Source of the DNA: Streptomyces sp. NRRL S-31
GTDB taxonomy: Bacteria > Actinomycetota > Actinomycetes > Streptomycetales > Streptomycetaceae
Assembly (NCBI RefSeq): GCF_000718775.1
Contig: NZ_JOCB01000023.1
Location: 20,114-84,113, forward strand
DNA length: 64,000 nucleotides
Reading direction: 5' to 3'
The number at the start of each line of letters is the position of its first letter. Within the stretch, counting starts at the first letter, position 1. Positions 16,076 to 23,896 of this stretch are shown in pieces. The notes under the pieces were generated by a model. The model did no database searches and was not told the DNA's origin. It saw nothing but the letters and a program-made list of their open reading frames with translations. The position numbers were made by a program, and so were the translations under genes.

Positions 16076-16164
16076 GGGCGAGTGGTGTGGCAAGGTGAGT
16101 GTGTGATCCCGATCAAGGGGTTCGCATCACCCATCTTGTATAGACGAGTAGATAGGAGTGTGTC

Positions 16165-16521
16165 TTGCGCACCATCCGTGTGGAGACCTCGGCCGCGACG
16201 ATCCTCCTTACCGAGGCTCCTGAGCCGAAGGTCCGCGACCGGCAGACGGGCGAGATCGCCAAGGACGCCAACAGCGGTGAGGCGCTGATGACCATCGGCG
16301 TCGTCTACATCGAGGACGGCGAGTCGTCGCTCATCAAGGTCACCGTTCCGGAAGGCGGCATCTCCGAGGGGCTGACTCTCGGGGCGCCGGTCTCGCTGCC
16401 GGGCCTCGTCGCCCGGCCGTGGGAGTCCGTCTTCAACGGCCAGCAGCGCCACGGCATCGCCTACCGCGCTGCCGCTGTCACTCCGGCTGCCTTCCCGGCC
16501 GCGACCGGGGCCGCTGCCTGA
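16165..16521 (+). CDS. Small conserved AICE protein, possible Pra-type activator
   Basis: 118 residues from TTG 16165, with AGGAG at 16154-16158. The sequence is soluble and beta-rich (MRTIRVETSAATILL; GEALMTIGVVYIEDGESSLI; GISEGLTLGAPVSLPG) with an Ala-rich end. Position directly behind the GntR operator and overlapping the Tra ATPase gene (TGATG) is that of pra in pSAM2, the activator of replication and excision. I recognise the position more than the sequence, so the role is tentative. Confidence 0.55.
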   Translation: MRTIRVETSAATILLTEAPEPKVRDRQTGEIAKDANSGEALMTIGVVYIEDGESSLIKVTVPEGGISEGLTLGAPVSLPGLVARPWESVFNGQQRHGIAYRAAAVTPAAFPAATGAAA

Positions 16522-17897
16522 TGTCCGACCTGACGACGCTTCTCGAAGTGGGTGGTCCTGTCGCCGCGCTCGGCGGCGGGGCCGCCTACGCCCGGGCCAA
16601 GCACCCGGCGGCGTACTGGTCCACGGTCGGCCTGCCGGTGTCCACGGTCCGGCTGCTCAGCTCGTACGGCTCGGTCATGGAGGCGTGCGGTCTGACCGTT
16701 GCTCCCTCACGGCTGCGGGTGCTCGCCGTGAAGGCCATGACACAGCGCGAGGTACGGCCCGTATCGCCGCGCCGGGGCCTCATCCGGCCCACCACGACCG
16801 GGTTGCGGATACGCCTCCGCCTGGTGCCAGGCCAGGAACCCGCCGACGTCGCCGCCTCCGCCGAACGGCTGCGGCACGCGTGGGGCGTTCATGCCGTGTA
16901 CGTCACCCCGGTCAAGCCGGGGGTCGTCGAACTGCGGCTCGTCGGCTACGACGTCTTACGGCGGGTGCGTATGCCGCGCAAGGTCGCGGGCGGCTTCCTC
17001 AAGGTGCCGGTCGCACTGCGGGAGGACGCCATGCCGTTCGTACGCGACTACCGCACCATTCCCCACCAGCTCACCCTGGGCGCGACCCTGTCCGGCAAGT
17101 CCATGTACCTTCGCCACCTCATCGCCGGGCTCGCCCCTCAGCCGGTCGCCCTGGTCGGGATCGACTGCAAGCGGGGCGTCGAACTGGCCCCCTTCGCACC
17201 CCGGCTCTCCGCACTCGCCACCGACCCGCAACAGGCGGCCGAACTGCTGCCCGTACTGGTCAAGGAAATGGAGGACCGATACGACCTGGTCAAGGCCCGG
17301 CAGGGCATCGCCCCCGACACACCGGACGAGGAAATCACCTCCGACATCTGGGGCCTGCCCGAGCACGAGCGCCCCGTACCCGTAGTGCTGTTCGTAGACG
17401 AGGTGGCCGAACTCTTCATGATCGCCACCAGGAAGGACGAGGAACGGCGCGACGAGATGGTCACGCAGCTCATCCGCCTCGCCCAGCTGGGCCGCGCGGC
17501 CGGTATCTACCTGGAGGTGTGTGGCCAGCGCTTCGGCGCCGAACTCGGCAAGGGCGCCACCATGCTCCGCGCCCAGCTCACCGGCCGCGTCTGCCACCGC
17601 GTCAACGACGAAGCCTCGGCCAAGATGGCCCTCGGTGACATCGCCCCCGAAGCAGTCATGGCCGCCTGCTCCATCGCCCCCGAACGGCCCGGCCTGGCCG
17701 TGGCGGGCGACACCTCCGGCGGCTGGTCCCGCATCCGCACGCCGTACTTCTCCCTGGGCGATGCCGCCGAGACCTGCCGAAGGGCGGCGAACCTCGTGCC
17801 CGACCTCCCCGCGCTGAAGCCCTTCCGCCCCGACGTACCTGTGCGTCCGGTCGAGAGCGCGGCCCCGGTCGTCCTGCCCCACCCGGTAACCGACTGA
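16521..17897 (+). CDS. FtsK/SpoIIIE-type DNA translocase, conjugative transfer protein (TraSA-like)
   Basis: 458 residues. Walker A is GATLSGKS (about residue 195) and Walker B is PVVLFVDEVAEL. The FtsK-typical segments VGIDCKRGVELAPFA, LIRLAQLGRAAGIYLEVCGQ and LRAQLTGRVCHRV are present. There is an Ala-rich possible membrane segment near residues 8-35. Such proteins move double-stranded plasmid DNA between mycelial compartments at hyphal contacts and are the only protein strictly needed for AICE transfer. The start overlaps the preceding gene by one base, and Spd genes follow in the usual order. Confidence 0.9.
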   Translation: MSDLTTLLEVGGPVAALGGGAAYARAKHPAAYWSTVGLPVSTVRLLSSYGSVMEACGLTVAPSRLRVLAVKAMTQREVRPVSPRRGLIRPTTTGLRIRLRLVPGQEPADVAASAERLRHAWGVHAVYVTPVKPGVVELRLVGYDVLRRVRMPRKVAGGFLKVPVALREDAMPFVRDYRTIPHQLTLGATLSGKSMYLRHLIAGLAPQPVALVGIDCKRGVELAPFAPRLSALATDPQQAAELLPVLVKEMEDRYDLVKARQGIAPDTPDEEITSDIWGLPEHERPVPVVLFVDEVAELFMIATRKDEERRDEMVTQLIRLAQLGRAAGIYLEVCGQRFGAELGKGATMLRAQLTGRVCHRVNDEASAKMALGDIAPEAVMAACSIAPERPGLAVAGDTSGGWSRIRTPYFSLGDAAETCRRAANLVPDLPALKPFRPDVPVRPVESAAPVVLPHPVTD

Positions 17898-17930
17898 CCT
17901 TCCCCGCCCGCCTCCGGAAGGAGCCGCATC

Positions 17931-18551
17931 ATGCGCGCCCACCTGGCCCGCGTCGACGCGGTGCTCGTCCAAGCGCTCATCGCCGCCGCGCTGTCCTTCG
18001 CCCACCTGCACGACGTCGCCGTGGCAGCCGGACAGGACGGATGGAAGGCGTGGGCCTACCCCGTCTCCGTCGACCTGCTGCTCGTCGCCGCCTGGCGCCG
18101 ACTGCGCTCCGGTCACGGCAAAGCGGCGGCCTGGTGCTGGTTCGTCATCGCCCTCGCCGCCTCCCTTGGCGCCAACGTCGCCACCGCCGGCCTCCTCGAC
18201 CTCGGCAATGTCCCGGCCTGGCTGCGCATCCTCGTCGCTGGCTGGCCCGCCGTCGCCTTCCTCGGCGGAACCCTCCTCGCTCACAGCAACCCCAGGCCGG
18301 ACCCCGAACCGGATGTCATCGAGGACCAGGAGGACGAGCCCGAAACCACACCCGAACCACCCGCACAACCCGCCATCGAGGCGCCACCGCCGCACCCGCC
18401 CGTGCCCGTGCCCTCCGCCCTGGTCGCCCACGCCCGCAAGGTCGCTGCCGAGCACCACGCCCGTACCGGCACCCCCATCGACACCCCGACCCTCCGCGCC
18501 CGCCTCGGCGTCCCGGCCCCCATGGCCGAAGCCATCGCCGCCCACCTCTGA
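17931..18551 (+). CDS. DUF2637 membrane protein, SpdB-like spread protein
   Basis: 206 residues. Four hydrophobic segments fill the first 120 residues (LVQALIAAALSFAHLHDVAV; WAYPVSVDLLLVAAW; CWFVIALAASLGANVATAGL; AGWPAVAFLGGTLLA), the pattern of DUF2637. A Pro/Glu-rich linker and a small C-terminal DNA-binding-like domain (GTPIDTPTLRARLGVPAPMA) follow. Spd proteins promote intramycelial plasmid spread after transfer. AAGGAG precedes ATG 17931 after a 33-base gap from tra. Confidence 0.85.
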   Translation: MRAHLARVDAVLVQALIAAALSFAHLHDVAVAAGQDGWKAWAYPVSVDLLLVAAWRRLRSGHGKAAAWCWFVIALAASLGANVATAGLLDLGNVPAWLRILVAGWPAVAFLGGTLLAHSNPRPDPEPDVIEDQEDEPETTPEPPAQPAIEAPPPHPPVPVPSALVAHARKVAAEHHARTGTPIDTPTLRARLGVPAPMAEAIAAHL

Positions 18552-18562
18552 GAGGAGACCGC

Positions 18563-18754
18563 GTGTCCGCCAGTCGCAACTTCCGCAACGTCACCCGCAT
18601 CGGCCCCGTCCAGGTCGGCACCGCCTACGACAACCGGGGCCGCGAGAAGCACACCGCCGCCTGCACCGCCCCGCGCTGCGGCTTCTCCGCCGACTACGAC
18701 AGCCGTGCCGCCGCCGAACTGGCCGCCCGCACTCACCGCTGCCCCGTCCGCTGA
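18563..18754 (+). CDS. Mobile element transfer protein, SpdA-type
   Basis: 63 residues from GTG 18563 with GAGGAG upstream. The sequence RIGPVQVGTAYDNRGREKHT, CTAPRCGFSADYDSRAAAE and a terminal HRCPVR matches the short AICE protein usually annotated as mobile element transfer protein. The two CxxxxC/HxC-like groups suggest a small zinc-ribbon. It belongs to the spd operon. Confidence 0.8.
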   Translation: MSASRNFRNVTRIGPVQVGTAYDNRGREKHTAACTAPRCGFSADYDSRAAAELAARTHRCPVR

Positions 18755-18770
18755 AAGGACCCGGACCACC

Positions 18771-18965
18771 GTGACCGTCAGCCTGCCGCTCGTCGTCGTC
18801 CTCGGCTTCTTCGCCTGGGGAGCGATCAAGTTCCTCGGCGTCCGCCCCTGGATCGTCGTCCTCATCGCCCTGTTCGGCTTCTGGCTCTCGCACAGCTTCC
18901 TTGCCCCCGCCATCGAGTCCGGCACGCGCTCCGGAGTGGGCGTCGTAAACGGCTCACATGCCTAG
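18771..18965 (+). CDS. Small two-span membrane protein in spd operon
   Basis: 64 residues from GTG 18771 with AAAGGA upstream. Two adjacent hydrophobic stretches (LPLVVVLGFFAWGAIKFLG; WIVVLIALFGFWLSHSFL) make it a short integral membrane protein. Comparable tiny Spd proteins occur in most AICEs. An operator-like sequence starts right at its stop. Confidence 0.7.
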   Translation: MTVSLPLVVVLGFFAWGAIKFLGVRPWIVVLIALFGFWLSHSFLAPAIESGTRSGVGVVNGSHA

Positions 18966-18976
18966 ACGAGTAGATA
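18962..18976. promoter_or_regulatory. CTAGACGAGTAGATA leader element
   Basis: 14 of its bases repeat those at 16141-16154. Both copies lie immediately before a ribosome binding site, so the GntR half-site recurs in front of two separate transfer-operon genes. Confidence 0.5.
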
Positions 18977-18990
18977 AGGAGAGACCAGCC

Positions 18991-19236
18991 GTGTTCCTGC
19001 CCAAGTACCCGGACAGCCCCACCCCGCCGCCTGCTCACACCCACGCCCCGACCGACCCGCCGCCCGTCCGGCGCGGCCTCCCGTCCCTCTCCGTCGATCA
19101 GACGACGGTCGTGGCGGTGCTCGTCGGTGGCGTCGTCCTCACCGCGCTCCTGGCGGCCGTCGCCATCACGGCCATTTCCGTGGCCGTCGCCGCTGTCGTC
19201 CTGCGCTCCCTGCTCCGCGACCAGCACCGGCACTGA
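18991..19236 (+). CDS. SpdD-like membrane protein
   Basis: 81 residues from GTG 18991 (AAGGAGA upstream). A Pro/His-rich N-terminus (PDSPTPPPAHTHAPTDPPP) is followed by one long hydrophobic segment (VVAVLVGGVVLTALLAAVAI continuing to VVLR) and a short basic tail. This is the layout of SpdD-type spread proteins. It precedes rep by 95 bases. Confidence 0.7.
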   Translation: MFLPKYPDSPTPPPAHTHAPTDPPPVRRGLPSLSVDQTTVVAVLVGGVVLTALLAAVAITAISVAVAAVVLRSLLRDQHRH

Positions 19237-19331
19237 CAAGCCGACCGAACCCGGGGCGGCCACGACACGGCCAAGCATCCGGCCGCCCCGGGCCCATCCC
19301 TCCTGACCGATCCAGCCAGAAGGAGACCACC

Positions 19332-20678
19332 ATTCTCACCCGCACCACCCCGCCCCCGCTCCCGGAACTCGCAAGGCTGGCCGAACACGGCACCCTGCCC
19401 GGTATCCTCCGGCAGCTCTCCGGGCTCGGCGGCTGCACCAACCCGATCCGCCTCGACGGCCACCGCACCGAGTACGACATCGACACCATCACTGGCGAGA
19501 TCGGCCGCGTCCTCCACCACCTCCACTCGACCGCCCTCCCGGCCGGCCAACTCCTCGTCCGCTGCAACAACCGCCGCACCACCCGCTGCCCCGCCTGCGC
19601 CGAGGTCTACCGCCGCGACACCTTCCACCTGATCACCGCCGGACTGCGCGGCGGCAAGGGCACCCCGGAACTCGTCACCACCCACCCCCGCGTCTTCGCC
19701 ACCTTCACCGCCCCCGGCTTCGGCCCAGTCCACAACCGTCGCACCGACGGCCGCCCCTGCCGCTGCGGCACCCACCACGACCAGGACGACGACGCCCTTG
19801 GCACCCCGCTCGACCCGGACACCTACGACTACGAGGCGGCCGTCCTCTGGAACGCCCATGCAGGGCAGCTCTGGCGGCGCTTCTCCGTCTACCTGCGCCG
19901 TGAGGTGGCCAAGCGGGCGGGCCTGTCACAGCGCCGGTTCCGCGACCACGCCCGCGTGTCTTTCGCCAAGGTCGCCGAATACCAAAAGCGCGGTGCTGTC
20001 CACTTCCACGCGGTCATCCGCCTCGACGGCCCCGGCGGCGGAGACACCACGCCCCCGCCCTGGGCAACAGCGGAACTCCTTACCGATGCCATCGAAGCCG
20101 CTGCCGCCAAGGTCCGCGTCGACGGCCCGGTCATCGACGGTCGCGGCCACACCTTCGCCTTCGGCCGCCAGCTCGACGTCCGCACCATCCGTTCCGCCGA
20201 GTTCAACGGCGGCCAGGAGCTGACCGAGCGGGCCGTAGCGGCGTACATCGCCAAGTACGCCACCAAGGGCGCCGAGACCGCCACGGGCGCCCTCGACCGC
20301 CCGCTCAAGTTCGCCGCCGAACTTGCCCAGCTCGACATCAGCGAACACGCCCGCCGCCTCATCCGCACCGCCTGGACCCTCGGCGCGCGCAAGGACCTCG
20401 AACACCTCCGCCTCCGCGCCTGGGCCCACATGCTCGGCTTCCGCGGCCACTTCTCCACCAAGTCCCGCCGCTACTCCACCACCCTCGGTGTCCTCCGTGA
20501 CGCCCGCGCCGAATGGCGCCGAGCACAAGCGACAGCACCCAACGGCCCGGAGACCGAGACGACGTACGTCCTCGCCCACTGGGTCTTCGCCGGCACCGGC
20601 CTGTCCGACACCGAAGCCTGGCTTGCCGCATCCCTCGAACCCGCCCTCGGAACGGAAGGAGAACCCACCCATGGCTGA
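19332..20678 (+). CDS. RepSA-like replication initiator, probable ATT start codon
   Basis: 448 residues if translation begins at ATT 19332. GAAGGAG at 19319-19325 is ideally placed for that codon, and no ATG, GTG or TTG is suitable: the first GTG is at 19905, inside the conserved domain. The upstream part is clearly coding and family-like: LVRCNNRRTTRCPACAEVYR, KGTPELVTTHPRVFATFTAP, FGPVHNRR and YDYEAAVLWNAHAGQLWRRF. Downstream are VHFHAVIRLDG (the HUH-like motif) and AYIAKYATKG. Such Rep proteins start rolling-circle replication of the excised circle from a site usually within their own gene. The end overlaps xis by 8 bases. Confidence 0.85.
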   Translation: MLTRTTPPPLPELARLAEHGTLPGILRQLSGLGGCTNPIRLDGHRTEYDIDTITGEIGRVLHHLHSTALPAGQLLVRCNNRRTTRCPACAEVYRRDTFHLITAGLRGGKGTPELVTTHPRVFATFTAPGFGPVHNRRTDGRPCRCGTHHDQDDDALGTPLDPDTYDYEAAVLWNAHAGQLWRRFSVYLRREVAKRAGLSQRRFRDHARVSFAKVAEYQKRGAVHFHAVIRLDGPGGGDTTPPPWATAELLTDAIEAAAAKVRVDGPVIDGRGHTFAFGRQLDVRTIRSAEFNGGQELTERAVAAYIAKYATKGAETATGALDRPLKFAAELAQLDISEHARRLIRTAWTLGARKDLEHLRLRAWAHMLGFRGHFSTKSRRYSTTLGVLRDARAEWRRAQATAPNGPETETTYVLAHWVFAGTGLSDTEAWLAASLEPALGTEGEPTHG

Positions 20679-20883
20679 TCGCTACCTGACCGTTGCGCAG
20701 GTGGCCGAACTCCTCGGCACTACGGAACGCTTCCCGCGTCGCCTGATCGCCGAGCGACGCATCGTGTTCGTCAAGATCGGCCGTCACGTCCGCATCCCGG
20801 AGAGTGCGCTGAACGCCTTCATCGACGCCAACACAGTGCATGCGATCGGCCATCGCCGCAGCTCCTTGCGGAGGGCTGCCTGA
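20671..20883 (+). CDS. Excisionase-type helix-turn-helix protein (Xis)
   Basis: 70 residues. A MerR/AlpA-like winged helix reads YLTVAQVAELLGTTERFPRR, LIAERRIVFVKIGRHVRIPE and SALNAFIDA. It overlaps rep at the start and int at the end (TGATG), the usual rep-xis-int coupling of AICEs. With the integrase it should catalyse excision from tRNA-Arg. Confidence 0.88.
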   Translation: MADRYLTVAQVAELLGTTERFPRRLIAERRIVFVKIGRHVRIPESALNAFIDANTVHAIGHRRSSLRRAA

Positions 20884-22040
20884 TGGCCAACAAGAAAGGG
20901 AGGCGCCGGGACTTCGGTTCGGTCCGACAGCTTCCGTCCGGCCGTTGGCAGGTCCGCTACCGAGACCCGGAGACGGGGCAACTGCGTCCCGCTGGGAAGA
21001 CGTATGCCACCAAGACCGACGCTCAGGTCGCCCTGACGCACATCGAGTCGGACATTGCGCGCGGGCAGTGGTCAGATCCGGACGCCGGGCAGGTGAACTT
21101 CGCCGAGTACGCCACCGCGTGGCTGCGGGACCGCAAGCTGGCTGACCGCACCCGCGAGCGGAACGAGTCGGTGATGCGGCTGCATATCCTGCCCACCTTC
21201 GGGGCCGGAACGGTGGCCGACGTGACGACCGCTCGCGTACGGAGTTGGCGCGGCAAGCTCCTGGCGGCCGACGTTGGTGAGCCGTCCGTCGTCAAGGCAT
21301 ACCAACTGCTGCGTGCCCTGATGAACACGGCCGTGGATGACGAGCTGATCCGGCGCAACCCGTGCCGCATCAAGGGCGCGGACCGTTACGACGTGCCCGA
21401 ACGGCCAGTCCTCACGGTGGCGGAGGTCTTTGCCGTGGCCGACTCCATCGCGCCGCGCTACCGGCTGCTTGTCCTCCTGGCGGCCTTCACCACGCTACGG
21501 TTCGGGGAGCTGGCGGCCTTGCGGCGCCGGGACATCGACCTGGAGGCGCTGACTGTCACTGTGCGCCGCGCTCAGGCCGAGCTGCAGGACGGCCGGCTCG
21601 TCGACAAGGCGCCGAAGTCCGCGGCCGGGCTTCGCACCGTTTCCTTCCCGGCCGAACTGCTCGGCGACGTGACGTGCCACCTGGAGGACTTCGCTGCCCC
21701 GGGCCGCGACGGACACGTCTTCGTCGGCCCCCAGGGCGGGCAACTGCGGCGGAGCAACTTCCGGGACGACTGGGTCAAGGCCCGGAAGGCTGCGGGCGTG
21801 TCGGCCGAACTGCATTTCCATGATCTGCGGCACACCGGCAATACGCTCGCCTCAACGGCTGGGGCCAGCACCCGCGAGCTGATGACCCGCATGGGTCACA
21901 GCAGCTCGCGCGCCGCGCTGATCTACCAGCACATGACCAGCGACCGTGACCGGGCCATCGCCGACCGGCTTGGCGCCATGATCCGTGGTGGTGGGGGAGC
22001 GGCCTCGGGCGCCTCTGAGGAGGAACCCACAGGCCCGTAG
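20883..22040 (+). CDS. Tyrosine site-specific integrase of element B
   Basis: 385 residues. An N-terminal arm-binding domain (GSVRQLPSGRWQVRYRDPET) and a core-binding domain (FAEYATAWLRDRKLADRTRE) precede the catalytic domain. The catalytic set is Arg in TTLRFGELAALRRRDID, Lys in KAPKSAAGLRTV, H-x2-R in HFHDLRHTGNTLA, then GHSSSRAALIYQHMT with the final His and Tyr. The gene ends 80 bases from att copy 3. It should recombine the circular element with the tRNA-Arg(CCU) 3' end. Confidence 0.93.
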   Translation: MANKKGRRRDFGSVRQLPSGRWQVRYRDPETGQLRPAGKTYATKTDAQVALTHIESDIARGQWSDPDAGQVNFAEYATAWLRDRKLADRTRERNESVMRLHILPTFGAGTVADVTTARVRSWRGKLLAADVGEPSVVKAYQLLRALMNTAVDDELIRRNPCRIKGADRYDVPERPVLTVAEVFAVADSIAPRYRLLVLLAAFTTLRFGELAALRRRDIDLEALTVTVRRAQAELQDGRLVDKAPKSAAGLRTVSFPAELLGDVTCHLEDFAAPGRDGHVFVGPQGGQLRRSNFRDDWVKARKAAGVSAELHFHDLRHTGNTLASTAGASTRELMTRMGHSSSRAALIYQHMTSDRDRAIADRLGAMIRGGGGAASGASEEEPTGP

Positions 22041-22072
22041 TGGCACGCCTGTGGCACGACCCCTGAAACGCC

Positions 22073-22115
22073 GAAGGGCCAGCCTGGGAGGAAAACCCTC
22101 CTGAGCTGGCCCTTC
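22073..22115. terminator. Hairpin after integrase B, next to att copy 3
   Basis: GAAGGGCCAGC at 22073-22083 pairs with GCTGGCCCTTC at 22105-22115, with an inner stem GGGAGG/CCCTCC around AAAA. It stops the int transcript and would also terminate a tRNA reading leftward. Confidence 0.7.
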
Positions 22116-22120
22116 TCTCT

Positions 22121-22163
22121 GTGCCCCCGGCAGGATTCGAACCTGCGACACCCGCTTTAGGAG
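22121..22163 (-). repeat. att copy 3: tRNA-Arg(CCU) 3' fragment
   Basis: The 43-bp core again, in the same orientation as the others, marking the junction of element B and element A. The flank to its right (GTTTTCCC at 22164) differs from the tRNA, so it is not a functional tRNA. Confidence 0.88.
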
Positions 22164-22341
22164 TTTTCCCTGGGCAGGGCTGTGACCTGCGGAAACGCAG
22201 CCCACTTAGGGGCTGGCCTGGGAAAACACTCCTCCGTAGTTCTCACGTCTTCACGGGGTTTCCCGACCTCATGTGTGCTGGATCCGTTCTGGCAAGGCGC
22301 CCAGCGGCGTCGTTGCCCAGGTTCTGTCCGTACCGGAACTC

Positions 22342-23391
22342 CTACATGGACAGAGGCTTGGAGAGCAGTACCGGCCTCTGGCGCAGACCCTCCAGGACCA
22401 GGTGGGGGATCACTTCAAGGGCCGTGTCGAGGGCGTACTCCAAGGCTGCCGCGTCGGGGGACTTGTCGATGTCCAGGGCGTCCGTCCACTTGCGCGGCTG
22501 GTAGCGAGCCAGCATGGAGAAGCTGTAGAGGAGCAGCCACCAGGACATCAGCGGGGTGGGTGGTGCCTTGGTGGGTTCGAGGGCGGGGCGCAGGTAGCGG
22601 TCGTCGTTGAAGCGGTGGACGGGAGCCCGGATGTCGAAGAACTCCTCGATGTCCGCCTCCCGCATTCCGCTCTTGGGAGCCGGCCAGCACAGCTCGACGG
22701 AGAAGCGCCCAGGGCGGACCTCCTCGAATGCGTCGCCTTCTGCGTCCCAGAGTTGTGCACCCGAGAGGCCGTCGTACTTGGTGATGAGGTCCTCGAACCA
22801 CGGCTTTCTGTCTGGCTGCGACGGCAGTTGCTCGTTTACCCAGATCGTCGCGCAGACGAACTCCGCAGGAGTGCTGGCGGCGCTGTTCGGCCAGTCGTCC
22901 GAGGTCTTGGCAGCCGGGTAGCGGCTTGCCAGGAGGTCGATTGCAGGAGCGGAGTCCGTTCCTTCAAGGGGCACCTCGGCCAGATCGGGAAGCGAGTTCC
23001 ACACAGCGCCGAGGCTGACGGCATCGGTCGGATGTGGGGACCCGGTGGCGTCGGAGACCGCTTGGAAGGCGCCGGCGCCCTCGGGGCGGACTGTGATGTC
23101 AGGAATGCCGGACTTCATGTCGGGGATCTTCAGACCGTGCTTGTCGAAGGTCCACGTTCCCGCTGCGTGGGCGGCGGTCATCGCCAGGCCAGCCTGAACG
23201 AGGCCGTAGTACAGGTTGATGGGCCGTGTGGCGGGTGAGACGACTTCGGCCGCCTTCATCTGCTCCTCGAACTGGTGCAAGGCGGCGGAGAAGGTCCTCC
23301 TTCTGGAGGCCGAATCCTTGAGGTGCGTCTGATCCGTCAGGCTGGTGCGGCAGTGCCGCAGCCCCAGCCGTATTGCTGTGGTACCGGCCAT
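22342..23391 (-). CDS. YaaC-like protein
   Basis: 349 residues. The segments ATRPINLYYGLVQAGLAMTA (about residue 55) and MSWWLLLYSFSMLARYQPRK with TALEVIPHLVLEGL near the C-terminus match the YaaC family, whose function is unknown. No signal peptide or convincing membrane helix. It is transcribed leftward towards att copy 3 with no partner gene, and AGCAGGGA lies before the start. Confidence 0.65.
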   Translation of the reverse strand: MAGTTAIRLGLRHCRTSLTDQTHLKDSASRRRTFSAALHQFEEQMKAAEVVSPATRPINLYYGLVQAGLAMTAAHAAGTWTFDKHGLKIPDMKSGIPDITVRPEGAGAFQAVSDATGSPHPTDAVSLGAVWNSLPDLAEVPLEGTDSAPAIDLLASRYPAAKTSDDWPNSAASTPAEFVCATIWVNEQLPSQPDRKPWFEDLITKYDGLSGAQLWDAEGDAFEEVRPGRFSVELCWPAPKSGMREADIEEFFDIRAPVHRFNDDRYLRPALEPTKAPPTPLMSWWLLLYSFSMLARYQPRKWTDALDIDKSPDAAALEYALDTALEVIPHLVLEGLRQRPVLLSKPLSM

Positions 23392-23535
23392 GTATCCCTG
23401 CTTTCTTCCGTACGGGACAGTGTGGCCGGTGGTGGGGGAGGGTGTAGGGCAATCAGCGGAGAAGGTCGATTCGTGGTGTGTGCTCCGGTGCCGGACGGTC
23501 GGGGGCCGGCTCCGGCATTCGGGGCGAGGGCCGGT

Positions 23536-23868
23536 TCATCGGCGGTGCGCCGACGCCACCCGGAATAGGCGCGGCTGGACGTCGGTGGCGATGGTGGCCG
23601 CCTTGTCCATGTGGACCCGTGCTTCGGGGTTGGCGAGCATCGTCCGGTAGTGTTCCTCGCTCTCCCACTGGGCGTAATTGATGACGCGTTCGCCGTCGAG
23701 GGAGGCGTGGAAGTTGGCGCAGATGAAGCCGGGTTGCCGCTTCATCGTCTCCTCGGTCGCCTGGGCGAGCAGGTCGATCAGCTCGGCCTGACGGTCGGGG
23801 GAGACGGTGAAGACGTTGATGAGCGTCGCCACGGGGCGGGTGGTGTCGATGTGGGCCGTGACAGTCAT
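23536..23868 (-). CDS. Antibiotic biosynthesis monooxygenase (ABM) domain protein
   Basis: 110 residues, AGGAGG upstream. The ABM ferredoxin-like fold is seen in TLINVFTVSPDRQAELIDLL, QPGFICANFHASLDGERVIN and YAQWESEEHYRTMLANPEA. Members are small cofactor-free oxygenases or unknowns; no substrate can be inferred. It follows the GNAT gene by 28 bases and probably ends the operon tsaD-GNAT-ABM. Confidence 0.82.
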   Translation of the reverse strand: MTVTAHIDTTRPVATLINVFTVSPDRQAELIDLLAQATEETMKRQPGFICANFHASLDGERVINYAQWESEEHYRTMLANPEARVHMDKAATIATDVQPRLFRVASAHRR

Positions 23869-23896
23869 GGCGCTGTTCCTCCTCTTGCTTCGGGGT

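Larger units (their letters stand above)
10942..22120. mobile_element. Element B: pSAM2-like actinomycete integrative and conjugative element
   Basis: About 11.2 kb between att copies 2 and 3. It has the standard AICE gene set in order on the plus strand: GntR repressor, small activator-like protein, FtsK/Tra ATPase, Spd-type genes, Rep, Xis, Int. A Nudix protein, an ATPase-fold protein and a small protein are divergent on the left. Size and order resemble pSAM2, as I recall it. Cargo at the left end is a large AT-richer STAND-nuclease gene. Two TGGCACG repeats spaced 11 bp occur near both ends (11090/11101 and 22041/22052) and look like integrase arm sites. All core genes appear intact, so it could still be active. 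Confidence 0.85.

Noticed and set aside
10301..22163. Three additional tRNA-Arg genes
   Set aside because: Copies 1-3 contain only the anticodon-to-3' part; sequence upstream of the anticodon does not form D-arm or acceptor strands.
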